A stretch of 64,000 nucleotides of DNA from Gammaproteobacteria bacterium (GCA_023266055.1 JAHFRW010000010.1:1-64000), one strand, 5' to 3'. Numbered from the stretch's first letter, positions 50,183-61,318 are shown. Notes: generated from the letters alone by a model not told the origin. Numbers and translations: made by a program.

Positions 50183-50216
50183 GGAATAAATATATCATAA
50201 AATGGTCATTTATTCC
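50183..50216. promoter_or_regulatory. Candidate LysR-type operator
   Basis: GGAATAAAT-N16-ATTTATTCC, a perfect 9-bp inverted repeat. It lies 23 bp from the LysR start on one side and about 75 bp from the DsrE-like start on the other, as for the recognition/activation sites of divergent LysR systems. Confidence 0.65.
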
Positions 50217-50289
50217 ATATATTGAACTGTATAAGCTGTTCTTGCCCGTCATGTCGTCGGGCCAGGATCACACTTAAGGAGAGTCTCCC

Positions 50290-50676
50290 ATGAGCATTAC
50301 AAATAAAATAGCCATTATTATTCTTGCTGACCCCAAGCCGGGTACTGACGAAGCGCTAGGACGGCTGTTCAACGCACTGGTCACCGCCTATGATGCCAAG
50401 CAGCGTGGCGACCAGGTGGATGTGGTTTTTCAGGGCGCGGGTACACGCTGGACGGAGTTAATCACGCGCAAGGATCATCCCGCCCACGCGCTGTATGAGG
50501 CGGTTAAAGATAACATCGTTGGCGCCTCCTGCGGCTGTGCAGATGTGTTCGGCGCAACCAGCGCGGTCAAGGACAACGGGTTTACTCTGTTGAAAGAAGC
50601 CAACATCCCTGGCACCAGTGGTGTAGCCAGCATTGCCGGGCGTCTTGCTGATGGATATCGGATTGTGACGTTCTAA
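50290..50676 (+). CDS. DsrE/DsrF-like protein (128 aa)
   Basis: A small alpha/beta protein: KIAIIILADPKPGTDEALGRLFNALVTAYD, then VDVVFQGAGTRW and a SCGCADVFGA pair of cysteines near residue 78, with a C-terminal IVTF strand. This matches the DsrE-like family, where a conserved Cys can carry sulfur. AAGGAG precedes the ATG. It leads a plus-strand run with PPOX and pirin genes, facing a LysR regulator; control by an oxidant or electrophile is likely but unproven. Confidence 0.82.
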   Translation: MSITNKIAIIILADPKPGTDEALGRLFNALVTAYDAKQRGDQVDVVFQGAGTRWTELITRKDHPAHALYEAVKDNIVGASCGCADVFGATSAVKDNGFTLLKEANIPGTSGVASIAGRLADGYRIVTF

Positions 50677-50737
50677 CCCGTTTCACCTGTGTTAACGCAC
50701 GTGGCGATACTGCCACGTGCGTGTTTTGGAGGACCCT

Positions 50738-51649
50738 ATGTCAACCCCTTATCATTCAGAAGAATGCCATATACAGGCACTGGCCGGGCAGGTGCATCAG
50801 GCCGGCAGGAGTGGTGCGATGATTGCCACATCGATTATCCCCGGCGCCTGGCATTTTCTGGCGGCTCAACCCATGCTGATACTGGGCAGCTGGGACGGGC
50901 AGCGCGGTGCCTGGCCTGCGCTCGTGATGGGTGCACCCGGCTTTGTCAGAACGGTGGATGGCACGCAGGTTTTTTTGGATATGACCACCGCCTGTGCCGA
51001 CCCGGACGATCCGCTGTGGGATAACCTGCAGCGTAACGGCCTGATCAGCCTATTGGCCATAGAGCTCGCAACACGCCGCCGGCTGCGCATTAACGGGCAT
51101 GTGGCCGCGTTGCCAAACATCTCTCTGGCACATAGCGCCTTCGAAATGAAGGTTGATCAGGCGTATCCAAATTGTCCCCGATATATTCAGCGCCGCACGC
51201 TGCACATGGATGATCTTGCCTCTGCAATGAGTCCGGCGCATCAAAGCGTATCACTCAATGATGAGCAGGCGCGGTTGATCACCGCCGCCGACACCTGTTT
51301 TGTTGCCAGCGTCCACCCCGATCACGGCACGGATGTATCGCACCGGGGTGGAAAGCCTGGATTTGTCGAGATTGAATCGACTGACTGCCTGCGCATTCCG
51401 GATTATCCGGGCAACGGCATGTTCAATACCTTGGGAAATATCCACGCTACCGGTTTTGCGGGGCTGTTGTTCGTCGACTTCACCGCGGGTCGGCAATTAC
51501 AGATTATGGGTGATGCATCCATCGACTGGAATACCAATAACACCGACATACAGCGGTTCTGGTCGCTGAAAATCCGACAGGTGCGTGAATCATCATTACC
51601 CCTGGGAGTGCGCTGGGAGTTCGTCGATGCATCGCCATTTAACCTGTAG
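50738..51649 (+). CDS. Pyridoxamine-5'-phosphate-oxidase-like (PPOX) FMN protein (303 aa)
   Basis: ATG at 50738 (MSTPYH) has GGAGG 5 bases upstream. Two split-barrel-like halves: residues about 40-150 (WDGQRGAWPALVMGAPGFVRTVDG) and about 185-300 (ADTCFVASVHPDHGTDVSHRGGKPGFVEI, then GNGMFNTLGNIHATGFAGLLFVDF), with the FMN-phosphate-binding pattern of PPOX proteins in the second half. About 300-residue PPOX proteins of this kind are often next to pirin. Substrate unknown. Confidence 0.83.
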   Translation: MSTPYHSEECHIQALAGQVHQAGRSGAMIATSIIPGAWHFLAAQPMLILGSWDGQRGAWPALVMGAPGFVRTVDGTQVFLDMTTACADPDDPLWDNLQRNGLISLLAIELATRRRLRINGHVAALPNISLAHSAFEMKVDQAYPNCPRYIQRRTLHMDDLASAMSPAHQSVSLNDEQARLITAADTCFVASVHPDHGTDVSHRGGKPGFVEIESTDCLRIPDYPGNGMFNTLGNIHATGFAGLLFVDFTAGRQLQIMGDASIDWNTNNTDIQRFWSLKIRQVRESSLPLGVRWEFVDASPFNL

Positions 51650-51713
51650 ATATACGTTTAGCCTTGAATCCGGCCTTTAAACACCGTATAAAGGGAGATA
51701 ACAGGAGGCTCCC

Positions 51714-52595
51714 ATGTCCATCGAACGTACCATTACCGGCGTTTACCGTGGCGCACCGTTTCACTGGGTGGGCGATGGCTTTCGCGTCAGCAACTACTTT
51801 CAGTCCGGCAATAATTTTGGGCGTAAAATCAGCCCATTTCTGTTATTGGACTATCATGCACCCTTTCATTATGCGCCAACGGATAATCAGAAACGTGGTG
51901 TTGGCCCACATCCACATCGCGGTTTCGAAACTGTAACACTGGCATTTGCCGGCAGCGTTACGCATCACGACAGTGCGGGCAACGGCGGTATTATTGACGC
52001 CGGTGACGTGCAGTGGATGACCGCCGGGAAAGGTATTCTGCATCGTGAATATCATGAAAAAAACTTTGCGCGCTCGGGCGGAACACTGCACGCGATACAA
52101 CTGTGGGTGAACCTTCCCAGGGCACACAAAATGGACGAGCCGCATTATCAGGGCATCGTTGCCGCACACATGGGGCACGTCGAATTACCCGATAACAGCG
52201 GTTATGTGCGCATTATTGCCGGAAAATACCAGGGCACCAAAGGCCCGGCCAGGACGTACACGCCGATAAATCTGTTTGACATTCATATGCAACCCGGCGG
52301 CCATGCCCACTTTTCATTTCCGGCACATGAAAATACCATGATGCTGGTGATGAGCGGCGCTGTCACCATTAACAACACCACGTCCGCCACCGCCGCTGAC
52401 TTCGTGCTGTTTGATAACACAGGGGAAAACATCACGATTAACGCGCAATCCGTTGCACATCTGGTACTATTGAACGGTGAGCCGATCCATGAGCCCTTCG
52501 TGCAATATGGCCCCTTCGTGATGACCACAGAGCAGGAAATCCGCACAGCGATTGATGATTTTAACAGCGGCGCCTTCGGCAACCTGGAAAATTAG
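51714..52595 (+). CDS. Pirin-family protein (293 aa)
   Basis: Bicupin fold. The metal-binding first cupin has PHPHRGFETVTLAF (His-x-His-x-Gly-x-Glu) near residue 60 and WMTAGKGILHREYH near 105. The second cupin ends with AHLVLLNGEPIHEPFVQYGPFVM. These are the landmark motifs of pirin, whose bacterial members can oxidise quercetin or sense redox. AGGAGG precedes the ATG. Confidence 0.92.
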   Translation: MSIERTITGVYRGAPFHWVGDGFRVSNYFQSGNNFGRKISPFLLLDYHAPFHYAPTDNQKRGVGPHPHRGFETVTLAFAGSVTHHDSAGNGGIIDAGDVQWMTAGKGILHREYHEKNFARSGGTLHAIQLWVNLPRAHKMDEPHYQGIVAAHMGHVELPDNSGYVRIIAGKYQGTKGPARTYTPINLFDIHMQPGGHAHFSFPAHENTMMLVMSGAVTINNTTSATAADFVLFDNTGENITINAQSVAHLVLLNGEPIHEPFVQYGPFVMTTEQEIRTAIDDFNSGAFGNLEN

Positions 52596-52632
52596 ATTCA
52601 TGGCAAAGCAAATACTAGCGGAACGATAACCC

Positions 52633-53130
52633 TTGGGAATCACGTTCGACATTCATGCCCTCCCGCCCACATCCGCTGAAATTGTCACGGTGCGTGAGCA
52701 GATTCTACGTGACAAAACTGCACTTGAACGTGAGGACTGGAAAGTTTTCGCATTGATTATGGTGGTGTTTGTATCCAGCATGGTGATTGCACTGGTGGGG
52801 GGACGTGCCATTCTGAAAGACCAGACCAGCCCGACACTGGTCACCGCCATTGTGTATGGCTTTCCCTATGGCATGATCGTTGTCTTTGGTATTTCAATTA
52901 CCTTTCGCCACAGGAAAATCGAGGTGCCGAAAAAAACCATGGTGATGGCCCTTGCCGCGCTGGAAAATATTACGCCCGAAGACCTTGCCACCGTGATCAC
53001 ATGGAAACAACAAGAGACTGCGATTGCGCACTATCACTCAAACGTCATTGCGCAGGGGCGTGAGCTGGTGCGTGGTGAGCTGGACGCAATGCGGCAACAC
53101 CTGCCCGTTGCACATACCACCGACGATTAA
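52633..53130 (+). CDS. Two-helix membrane protein of unknown function (165 aa)
   Basis: Starts with TTG at 52633. After a 35-residue charged N-region come two hydrophobic helices (VFALIMVVFVSSMVIALVGG and LVTAIVYGFPYGMIVVFGIS) with a short loop, then a long soluble helical tail. No family recognised. It is convergent with the big oxidoreductase gene, 4 bp away, and 37 bp after pirin, so probably a late member of that run. Confidence 0.6.
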   Translation: MGITFDIHALPPTSAEIVTVREQILRDKTALEREDWKVFALIMVVFVSSMVIALVGGRAILKDQTSPTLVTAIVYGFPYGMIVVFGISITFRHRKIEVPKKTMVMALAALENITPEDLATVITWKQQETAIAHYHSNVIAQGRELVRGELDAMRQHLPVAHTTDD

Positions 53131-53134
53131 CCGA

Positions 53135-56100
53135 TTACAGCAACACCCGCTCAACACCACCCAATTGCGTTTTCTCGACAAATTTCTGCTGCCAGCTTTC
53201 GCCTAATAATTTATTGGCCAATTCCACCACGATGTAATCCGTCTGCATGCCCGTGTCACCCACGTAGCGCGACAACCCCTGCTGGCAGGCCGGGCAAGAG
53301 GTGAGCATTTTGACCTCATTGTGCTCCACCGTCTCCGCACCCGTGAGTGCTTTGATGCCTTTGTGCAGCTCTTCCTGTTTACGGAAACGCACCTGGGCAG
53401 CAATATCAGGACGCGCCGTGGCAAAAGTACCCGCCTCGCCACAGCAACGATCAGAAAGCTGCACACCTTGTCCCATCAGCGTCGAGGCCACGCTAATGGG
53501 ATTATGGGTTTTCATGGGGGTATGGCAGGGGTCGTGATAAATGTACTTTACACCCGATACACCGCTCAAACTTACGCCTTTTTCCATCAGGTATTCATGG
53601 ATATCAAGCAAGCGACAACCGGGGAAAATGGCATCGAATTCATATTTCAAAAGCTGATCCATGCACGTACCACAGGATACGATAACAGTTTTAATATCCA
53701 TATATGCCAGAGTATTGGCCATGCGATGAAACAGCACGCGATTTTCGGTGCTGATCTGGCGCCCCTTGGCTTCATCACCACTCGAAGACTGTGGATAACC
53801 GCAACATAGATAACCCGGCGGTAGCACGATTTGTGCGCCAACCTCATAAAGCATGGCCAGTGTTGCAAGGCCGATCTGGCTGAATAACCGCTCCGAGCCA
53901 CAACCGGGGAAATAAAATACGGCATCCGAGGTTTCGCTGACCTTCGCAGGGTCACGCAAGATCGGGATAACATTTTTATCTTCAATGCCAATCAGTGCAC
54001 GCGTGGTCTTGGTTGGCAGGCCACCCGGCATGGGTTTTTTCATGAACTGGATGATTTGCGTCTTGATGGCAGGCTTGCCGGTCGTTGCTGCCGGAGGCTG
54101 ATCCTTCTTGCCGAGCAAACCAAAACGTTTGGCGATATGATGCGCGGCACGTTGACCGGCATAACCCCATTTAATCATGGTGCTACGCATGAGCTTTATC
54201 GTCGCAGGATCCGTGACATTCAGAAACGCCATTGCCGCGGTGGTGCTGGGGCTGGCATGACGTTGACCACGGTCTTTCAGAATACGGCGCATACGCACGG
54301 TAACGTCACCAAAGTCTATGTTTACCGGGCAGGGGTTCAGACACTTATGGCACACGGTACAATGGTCGGCAACATCGTTCATTTCATCAAAGTGCCGGAT
54401 CGAAATACCACGCCGGGTTTGCTCTTCATAAAGAAATGCTTCAATGATCAGCCCCGTGGCGAGAATCTTGTTACGCGGCGAATAAAACAGATTGGCACGC
54501 GGCACGTGGGTATTGCACACTGGTTTACATTTACCGCAACGCAAACAATGACGAATGTCATCATTAAGCGCACCGAGTTCACTTTGCTCCAGAATCAGAG
54601 CTTCCTGCTGCACCAAACGTAATGATGGTGTGTAGGCATTCTGCAGTCCGGAGTCGATCATCAATTTTCCACGATTGAAACGGCCTTCGGGATCAACTTT
54701 TTTCTTGTACCCTGCAAACGCCTGCATTGCTGCGGGTTCCATGTAACGAATCTTGGTGATACCGATACCGTGTTCGCCCGAGATTACGCCGCCCAGCACG
54801 GTCGCCAGTGCCATGACGCGATCAACAATGCGGTCTGCCTCCTGCATCATTTCATAATCGTTGGAATTGACGGGGATGTTGGTGTGAACGTTACCGTCAC
54901 CTGCATGCATATGAGTGGCAACGAATAACCGACTGGAACGAATATGCGCATGAATTTCATCAAACCGCTGATGCAGTTTCTCCAACTCACGTCCGGCAAA
55001 TATCGCCTTGAGTGATCGCTCGACCTGATTACGGTAAGAGATACGCAAATCGCGCCGCTGCAGCAACACAAACAGGGTGTCGCCTTCCTGCACTTTGGCT
55101 TTCACCGTATCATTGAGCAAGTGCATACAAGACACTATTGGACTGTCAAGCTGTTGCAGAATTTCACGCCATTGCTGTTGGATTTTCAACAAATAATCCT
55201 GGGCGGCCGCCACTTTATTGGCGAGAATAACCTCGCTTTCCGTATCGGATGCATAGTCAGCGCTTCGGGTAAGTTTGGCAGGGCCATCACTCCCCAGGTA
55301 ATCGAGCAATGCCGCCACCAGACGCAATTTGTTGGCCATGGATTGTTCGATGTTAATGCGTTCGATGCCTTCGGAATATTCCGCCAGACGTGGCAGTGGA
55401 ATGACCACGTCTTCGTTGATTTTGAATGCATTGGTGTGAGCAGCAATGGCCGCAGTGCGGGTGCGATCCGCCCAGAAACGGGCGCGCGCTTCAGGACTCA
55501 CCGCCACAAAGCCTTCGGCATCGCGCGCATTCGCCAGACGTACCACGTGCGAAACTGCGCGCGCCACGGCATCTTCCACATCACCCGCCACGTCGATAAT
55601 CAATACCATCTTGGGCCGTTCGCGACGGGGTGCCTTGGTGCTGTAATTTACGGCGCGCACGTAACGCTCGTCCAGATGTTCCATGCCCGCCAGCAATACA
55701 TTCGGCTGTGTATCAAGGTAGTCCTTGATTTCAACAATCGCAGGTACGGCACGGCGCAAATCAGCGCCAAAAAATTCCAGGCATACAGTGCGCATAAAAC
55801 GCGGCTCGCGGTGCAGAATAAACACGCCAGAGGTAATCAGTCCATCACAGCCTTCTTTTTGTATGCCGGGCAGTCCACCCAGAAATTTGTTGGTAACATC
55901 CTTACCCAATCCAATTTTGCGCAACTCGTGGCCAGGAATGCGCAAGGTTTCGGATTTACCCGTGGGGGTTTTGCCATCGACCTGATAATAAGTCACGCGA
56001 AATTCGGCAAATTCCACGTCATGAATCTTGCCCAGGTTGTGGTTAATCCGTTCCACTTCCAGCCATTGCGCGTCAGGCGTGACCATGCGCCACGACACCA

Positions 56101-56992
56101 GATTGTCCAGACACGTGCCCCACAGTACTGCTTTTTTTCCGCCTGCATTCATGGAAATATTGCCACCAATCGTGGAGGCATCCTGCGAGGTCGGATCAAC
56201 CGCAAATACATGGCCGGACGCGTAGGCACGCTCCGAAACGCGTTTGGTAATCACTCCGGCTTCAGCACGCACAGTGGCGACGGAATCGGGAACGCCGGGA
56301 AGGGTACGAAATTCCACCTGACCCAAACCTTCAAGTTTTTCTGTATTGATGACGGCCGTGTCGGGATGCAATGGCACCGCGCCACCTGTATATCCGGTAC
56401 CGCCACCCCGTGGGATGATCGTCAATCCCAGCTCGATGCACGCCTGCACCACGTCCGCCATTTCTGCTTCGCTGTCAGGTGCAATAACCACAAACGGGTA
56501 TTCAACGCGCCAGTCAGTCGCGTCCGTTACATGCGAAACGCGCGCCAGGCCACTGAAGTCAATGTTGTCACGCCGTGTTACTTTCGACAGGCGTTTGAGG
56601 GTTTTTTTGCGCAAATCATACTGGCTTGAAAACCAGTCCTGAAATGTTTGCACGGCCTTGTGCATGGCCTGTTCGAGCTCCAGTGCCAGCACATTATCTC
56701 CCGAACGTTCCCGAATCTGCTCAAGGCGTTGCATCAGCGTGTTGATGAGCGATGCGCGGCGCTTGGGGTTTTCCAGCAGGTCATCCTGAATGAACGGATT
56801 GCGCGATACAATCCACATATCACCCAACACTTCGAACAGTAACCGTGCCGAATGCCCGGTTCGGCGCACACCACGCAATTCGTTCAACACCTCCCACATG
56901 CGCTCACCCAGAAAGCGATTCACGATCTCGCGGTCAGAAAACGAGGTGTAGTTATAAGGAATTTCGCGAATACGTGAAGCGCTGCTACTCAT
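53135..56992 (-). CDS. FAD-binding oxidase / Fe-S oxidoreductase fusion (1285 aa)
   Basis: A giant D-lactate/glycolate-dehydrogenase-like enzyme. A DUF3683-type N-terminal helical region (about 180 residues) is followed by an FAD_binding_4 domain with [20 protein letters not shown] and [20 protein letters not shown]. The FAD-oxidase C-domain has [14 protein letters not shown] and VISGEHGIG. Two 4Fe-4S clusters follow ([23 protein letters not shown]), then CCG-type cysteine-rich domains with [20 protein letters not shown] and DRCCGEAG. The start at 56992 (MSSSASRI) is chosen because the extra 68 upstream codons are not family-like. Probably oxidises a 2-hydroxy acid and feeds electrons to quinone or a thiol-disulfide carrier. 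Confidence 0.92.
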   Translation of the reverse strand: MSSSASRIREIPYNYTSFSDREIVNRFLGERMWEVLNELRGVRRTGHSARLLFEVLGDMWIVSRNPFIQDDLLENPKRRASLINTLMQRLEQIRERSGDNVLALELEQAMHKAVQTFQDWFSSQYDLRKKTLKRLSKVTRRDNIDFSGLARVSHVTDATDWRVEYPFVVIAPDSEAEMADVVQACIELGLTIIPRGGGTGYTGGAVPLHPDTAVINTEKLEGLGQVEFRTLPGVPDSVATVRAEAGVITKRVSERAYASGHVFAVDPTSQDASTIGGNISMNAGGKKAVLWGTCLDNLVSWRMVTPDAQWLEVERINHNLGKIHDVEFAEFRVTYYQVDGKTPTGKSETLRIPGHELRKIGLGKDVTNKFLGGLPGIQKEGCDGLITSGVFILHREPRFMRTVCLEFFGADLRRAVPAIVEIKDYLDTQPNVLLAGMEHLDERYVRAVNYSTKAPRRERPKMVLIIDVAGDVEDAVARAVSHVVRLANARDAEGFVAVSPEARARFWADRTRTAAIAAHTNAFKINEDVVIPLPRLAEYSEGIERINIEQSMANKLRLVAALLDYLGSDGPAKLTRSADYASDTESEVILANKVAAAQDYLLKIQQQWREILQQLDSPIVSCMHLLNDTVKAKVQEGDTLFVLLQRRDLRISYRNQVERSLKAIFAGRELEKLHQRFDEIHAHIRSSRLFVATHMHAGDGNVHTNIPVNSNDYEMMQEADRIVDRVMALATVLGGVISGEHGIGITKIRYMEPAAMQAFAGYKKKVDPEGRFNRGKLMIDSGLQNAYTPSLRLVQQEALILEQSELGALNDDIRHCLRCGKCKPVCNTHVPRANLFYSPRNKILATGLIIEAFLYEEQTRRGISIRHFDEMNDVADHCTVCHKCLNPCPVNIDFGDVTVRMRRILKDRGQRHASPSTTAAMAFLNVTDPATIKLMRSTMIKWGYAGQRAAHHIAKRFGLLGKKDQPPAATTGKPAIKTQIIQFMKKPMPGGLPTKTTRALIGIEDKNVIPILRDPAKVSETSDAVFYFPGCGSERLFSQIGLATLAMLYEVGAQIVLPPGYLCCGYPQSSSGDEAKGRQISTENRVLFHRMANTLAYMDIKTVIVSCGTCMDQLLKYEFDAIFPGCRLLDIHEYLMEKGVSLSGVSGVKYIYHDPCHTPMKTHNPISVASTLMGQGVQLSDRCCGEAGTFATARPDIAAQVRFRKQEELHKGIKALTGAETVEHNEVKMLTSCPACQQGLSRYVGDTGMQTDYIVVELANKLLGESWQQKFVEKTQLGGVERVLL

Positions 56993-57157
56993 AAGGGGTG
57001 GCCGGTAAATGTTTAATAGGAATGCTATTTTAGCACGCTTGGGAACGGATAATTCTTGCGTGGTTTGCAGGGGATTTGAAAGCTCGCCCTGCATGGGGAA
57101 AATAACTAACACTTTCAGGCAAAAAGTTGCGAAAATAGGCGAATTGTCACCTTCCTT

Positions 57158-58363
57158 ATGTTGCTCAACGGCCATCCTGCCATGCACCCACAACACCTTA
57201 ATCTGCTTCTGGATCTACTCGCCCAACCCACGGCACCGTTCCGTGAGGAGCACATTATCGCCTGCGCTAGCCATGTACTGGAACAGGCGAATGTGCCGTA
57301 CTTTAGCGACCCTGTGGGCAACCTGATCATTGGTGCGACATCCAGAGCCCACTATCTGCGCCGTATCGGCGAGAAAAGCACCGAACCGCTAAGAGTATTT
57401 ATTGCTCACATGGATCACCCCGGTTTTCACTGCGTGGAATGGCTGTCTTCTGATCGATCACGAGGCCGTCTGAAAGTACTGTGGCACGGTGGTGCGCCAG
57501 TAAAACATCTGGCAGGCGCGGCCGTATGGCTGGCAGACCGTCATGGCTGGGCCGGGTCGGGTACACTGCGCAAGGTGACGCTGATCGCGTCTAAACGTAC
57601 CATTCACAGCGCCGAGGTGCTGCTTGATACGCCATTGAACACACCCGCCACGAGCTTGTACGGTGGTTTTCAATTTCGCGCGCCCGTGTGGCGACGCGGC
57701 AAAAAACTCTACACGAAAGCGGCCGATGATCTCGTCGGCGTGTTTGCGATCGTCGCCACTGCGCTGGAGATGTTTGGCACCGCCAAGCGCCGCGCCGCGT
57801 CCGCGCCGCCGTTTATCGGGTTACTGACGCGTGCCGAAGAAGTGGGTTTTGTCGGCGCGGTGGGTCACTTCGAACTGGGCTGGCTAAGCACAAAACATCG
57901 CCCCATCGTGTGCGTGAGCCTGGAAGCCTCGCGCACCTTGCCCGGCGCGATTGTCGGCAAAGGGCCGGTGGTACGGCTCGGTGACCGGCGCACCGTGTTT
58001 AATCCGGATGCATTGAAAGTGCTCACTGACCTCGCTGAGCACGTCTTGCCCGGCAAGCATCAGCGTCGCGTCATGGACGGCGGGGCATGTGAGGCCACCG
58101 CCGCCACTGCCTATGGCTTTCCTGCCATCGGCATTTCCGTACCGCTGGGTAATTATCACAATCAGGGCTTCGAAGGTGGGCCGGACTGCGCGCACACCGA
58201 AGGCCCGGCGCCTGAATTTGTACATCTGGATGATATTGCTGGCGAACTGGTGCTATGCCGCGCCCTGATGCAATCGAATCTGCCGTGGGGCGATGCGTGG
58301 CACAAACAGCGCCAGGCGTTGCAGAAAAACCTGCGTGGTTACCGTAAATTACTAAACCCATAA
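57158..58363 (+). CDS. M42/M20-type metallopeptidase (401 aa)
   Basis: A di-zinc aminopeptidase-like plan: [12 protein letters not shown] (His-x-Asp ligand region) near residue 90, [14 protein letters not shown] (Asp ligand) near 190, [15 protein letters not shown] (general-base Glu-Glu) near 235, VSLEAS near 255, and DCAHTEGP (last His) near 350. This ligand order is that of M42-family glutamyl/tetrahedral aminopeptidases. The ATG at 57182 (MHPQHL) is an equally possible start. Divergent from the FAD/Fe-S gene; the shared upstream region is about 170 bp. Confidence 0.82.
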   Translation: MLLNGHPAMHPQHLNLLLDLLAQPTAPFREEHIIACASHVLEQANVPYFSDPVGNLIIGATSRAHYLRRIGEKSTEPLRVFIAHMDHPGFHCVEWLSSDRSRGRLKVLWHGGAPVKHLAGAAVWLADRHGWAGSGTLRKVTLIASKRTIHSAEVLLDTPLNTPATSLYGGFQFRAPVWRRGKKLYTKAADDLVGVFAIVATALEMFGTAKRRAASAPPFIGLLTRAEEVGFVGAVGHFELGWLSTKHRPIVCVSLEASRTLPGAIVGKGPVVRLGDRRTVFNPDALKVLTDLAEHVLPGKHQRRVMDGGACEATAATAYGFPAIGISVPLGNYHNQGFEGGPDCAHTEGPAPEFVHLDDIAGELVLCRALMQSNLPWGDAWHKQRQALQKNLRGYRKLLNP

Positions 58364-58459
58364 AACAGTACACCACCCGTACTTGATTCAACCCCGCCAT
58401 ACTATGCAGCAATGAATGCCGCTAAAACAAGTCTCCATCATCAATCTGATCGTGCTCAT
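58364..58459. other. Short region between peptidase gene and IS630 remnant
   Basis: About 95 bp after the peptidase stop, with no gene and no clear terminator. The IS end probably lies here, but no terminal repeat was recognised. Confidence 0.3.
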
Positions 58460-59579
58460 TCCAATTCTAATTAATAAGTGACCCATTATCCAGGGCCAGG
58501 CGACAATAGATTGAACCCTGTCCCGTTGCAATTCAAAATTTCTAAGTGCGGCCTCAAGATGCGTTTCAAGTGCATCCAATGAATCAAAAACGATATTGCC
58601 AAATGACTTCTCACGCAAATCATCCCAGAGATTTTCCACGGGATTGAGTTCGGGCGAATAAGGCGGTACAACAACATGACCACGTTCTCCGGCATAACCA
58701 ATGGCACACTTCGATGCCATCCCGCACCATCCATTACCATAACAATGCGATCATCGTCGATGGCGCGCCGCCACTTCATTCAAGAAAAATTTGCATGCAC
58801 TCAGTATTTTCTGATGGAAGAATCAAGGTGTCCAGGGAGCCATCGACGACACTGACTGCCGCATAAGCGTAGGTGTATTCACGCGTTTGCATCGCCTTGC
58901 AAACAGGCCGAAGGGGGTAAGGTGCCCAACATCGCCGTGGATCAGTGAGTCGCCCAAAGCGCGCCTCATCCTGAAACATCAAACGGAGCGGGCCTTGCCC
59001 TTTGCCTTGCCAGTGTTTATCAATGTCTCGCAGGACTTCAGGAAGTTTTTTTCCATTCTTCCTGCTTCTCAACATCCGCTTTGGGATGTTTTTTATCAGG
59101 CGCTAATTTTCGCCAGCCGTGCCGGTGCAACAAATTATCACGACCCGGCGCAAAGCCAGCGCCGACGCGAATTATAGGTGGTCCCAATGGCCGTGGCGTG
59201 CCCTGATTTTTTCTCCAGTGATTGGCGAGTTTCGCTCACAATCAATATTCCCGCTTGACCCGCTTTTTCCACAAAAGGAAGTAAAAACGCTTGCTCCTGC
59301 GGGTGGGTCAAGTAAGCGCGCCCACGACCACTACCAGTCTTTTCGCGTGACGATTGCGTCGGCTCTGGCCGACTCTGCTCCTTGATAAAAGAGCGCCTTA
59401 ACTGGCAAGCCCAACCTGAAGGATACGCCTATCGCTTTTGCTGTGTTTTCCATTGAAAAACCAAAGTCTAAAGGAAATACAACCGCTTGCGCACGCCGCA
59501 GTTCATCAACCGTTTTGCCTCAAACAACTGCTTTCGCGCCGCATCAATCACTGACAATCCCGTCGCTGTTCTCGCCATC
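58460..59579 (-). pseudogene. Decayed IS630-family transposase
   Basis: Read through several frames, the IS630 plan is complete. ATG at 59579 gives MARTATGLSVIDAARKQLFE. An HTH part follows, then YLTHPQEQAFLLPFVEKAGQAG, HGWRKLAPDKKHPKADVE, FQDEARFGR (first Asp), VMDGAGWH (second Asp), PPYSPELNPVENLWD (Glu). At least four frame changes separate these pieces, so it cannot be functional as is. All catalytic residues are still visible, so decay is recent. Terminal repeats not located. Confidence 0.85.
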
Positions 59580-59728
59580 ACAATCTCCTCTTGACATAAT
59601 GACTTTATTATTTAACTATTTCATTGAAATTGGAGTTTAAGGGTCATCAGCAGGATAGATACCATCCTGCGATCCATCATCAGGTGTCGATCGAAGCGAA
59701 AAGCAAATAACATCTGGGAGAGAAACTT
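59580..59728. other. Intergenic region, AT-rich
   Basis: About 150 bp between the IS630 remnant and the first of three small genes. It must contain their promoter; no motif is named. Confidence 0.3.
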
Positions 59729-60130
59729 ATGAAAATCACAAGGATGGACATCACAAGAAGTCTCATTCCTGCAGTTTTGGCCACAAGTTGCTTGTTGCTT
59801 TCTCAAAGCGCGTCAGCCGGGCTAACTTGGTTCAGTCGCGCAAATTGCATCAATAACGAAAGTATTTCTTGGGATTGGCCAGGAAATGACCGCTGGCTAT
59901 GGACTTATAGCTACCACTATAACTACCGCGCAGGCAGGTGGGAGCAGACACTCGCAACCGGCTGGGAAAACACCTTTCGGTCGGCGGCGGTTCATTGGGG
60001 TGAAGGATTCTCTGGGGGATATTATGTCGTAGGTGATCACTACACATGGGTCAGCGGATACGGCCTATTGTACCTCGGCAGGACGCAAACCAACAATTGC
60101 AACCTCGGATATTTCTTCCCATATTGGTGA
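59729..60130 (+). CDS. Small secreted aromatic-rich protein of unknown function (133 aa)
   Basis: ATG at 59729 with GGGAGAGA upstream. Signal peptide ending SQSASA-GL. The mature 100 residues are rich in Trp and Tyr (WDWPGNDRWLWTYSYHYNY) and carry two Cys (ANCINN, NNCNLG), so a single disulfide. A beta-rich small domain is suggested. Family not recognised. First of three closely spaced plus-strand genes. Confidence 0.65.
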   Translation: MKITRMDITRSLIPAVLATSCLLLSQSASAGLTWFSRANCINNESISWDWPGNDRWLWTYSYHYNYRAGRWEQTLATGWENTFRSAAVHWGEGFSGGYYVVGDHYTWVSGYGLLYLGRTQTNNCNLGYFFPYW

Positions 60131-60146
60131 CCATGGAGTTTCTGAC

Positions 60147-60869
60147 ATGAAAATGATACTTAAGATTTGCATTGCAGTTGGCGCACTAATCTGCGGCAAC
60201 GCAATGGCACAAAACAGCGCTACTTTTGAAATTGTTGCGCCCGGCGCAATGCCTCTAAAGCCACCGAGTGGTGAAGTTGAGAAGTTCGCAGCCACCAATG
60301 CGGTGACAGAACAGGCAAGTGGTGCCGTCTACTATAAGGATCGTCGCAAACACGGCGATTTCCTTCGTGAGCGAAATACGGTACAAGATAGCGCCGACGG
60401 TAAAACTGTGGAAAGTCAGCACGATCTTAGTTCGCCTATCGCCGTCAAAGACCTTACGAAAGTGAAGTTGGCCTTTAACCCAAAAAAACATAGCGTCCAG
60501 CACAAGCTTCTGGCCGCCAGCCCGGCGGGCACGTTGACCAACAAAGGTTGGACAGGGCTTGACCGATATGTTGCTATTGAAAATGTTGGTACATACAAGC
60601 TAACCGAGATTGATCTCACCAAAACCAGAGGAAAGTTTTTTCTTTCAAGTGACGCGATCAATGCAAACGTCGAGAACTCTCCGGCAGCAACGAAGACGTT
60701 TATCGACGATAACGGCAATATCGTTGAAGAGGTTGTTTGGGTTTCAGAGGGCAAGTTTCACATGTTGACCTATGCCCCGGAAACTCAGCCATCTAGCACC
60801 GGAAATTTGCGCAATAAGAAGTTGATTACCACTTCAGCCCTTACCCTCGTTCAGGAACTTCGAAACTGA
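60147..60869 (+). CDS. Secreted protein of unknown function (240 aa)
   Basis: ATG at 60147 (MKMILKICIAVGALICGNAMAQ), 16 bp after the previous stop, with signal peptide to NAMA. A longer frame from 60033 overlaps the previous gene and is rejected. The mature part is Lys- and Thr-rich with beta propensity and no cysteine. No family recognised; the arrangement suggests a function together with its neighbours. Confidence 0.65.
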   Translation: MKMILKICIAVGALICGNAMAQNSATFEIVAPGAMPLKPPSGEVEKFAATNAVTEQASGAVYYKDRRKHGDFLRERNTVQDSADGKTVESQHDLSSPIAVKDLTKVKLAFNPKKHSVQHKLLAASPAGTLTNKGWTGLDRYVAIENVGTYKLTEIDLTKTRGKFFLSSDAINANVENSPAATKTFIDDNGNIVEEVVWVSEGKFHMLTYAPETQPSSTGNLRNKKLITTSALTLVQELRN

Positions 60870-60872
60870 CGT

Positions 60873-61163
60873 ATGCTTGTTTGGACGAATTTCGCAATTT
60901 CTACAATTGTTTGTATATTTTCCATGGCCCCATTCCCTGGGGCCATTTTTTTTACTCCGATACTCGCGATTCTGTCCATGTACATCGCGTCGAAGAGAGT
61001 TCACTGGCTATTGATTCCAGCAAATCTTCTAAATGTCGCTGCAATATGGCTGGCACCAGGTTCCTTGCGTGATCAACCGTTCTTTCCTTACCTTGCCGCA
61101 TTTGTGTGTACGTCAGCGTTGATAGCCATAGTTACGCAATTTCGCCAACGAATATTCCGATAA
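60873..61163 (+). CDS. Small membrane protein of unknown function (96 aa)
   Basis: Begins 3 bp after the previous stop. Three hydrophobic helices: FAISTIVCIFSMAPFPGAIFF, LLIPANLLNVAAIWLA and FFPYLAAFVCTSALIAIV. A short basic C-terminus faces the cytoplasm. Could anchor or export the two secreted proteins before it; no family recognised. Confidence 0.6.
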   Translation: MLVWTNFAISTIVCIFSMAPFPGAIFFTPILAILSMYIASKRVHWLLIPANLLNVAAIWLAPGSLRDQPFFPYLAAFVCTSALIAIVTQFRQRIFR

Positions 61164-61318
61164 AGCACGCGTAGCTCGGTAGCGCTGGGTTGACAAATCC
61201 AGAAAATAATGGGGTCACAGGAATAATGGGTAGGGTAGAGAGCAGCCGCTCGGCTACCCTCCCTCATCAAACCGTGCATGCGCTACTAACGCACACGGCT
61301 TTCCGATGTTGTTCACAC

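Noticed and set aside
55121-56629. 502-codon plus-strand open frame
   Set aside because: Antisense shadow of the FAD/Fe-S oxidoreductase, whose domains and motifs on the minus strand are unmistakable. The plus-strand product is low-complexity and His/Arg-rich.
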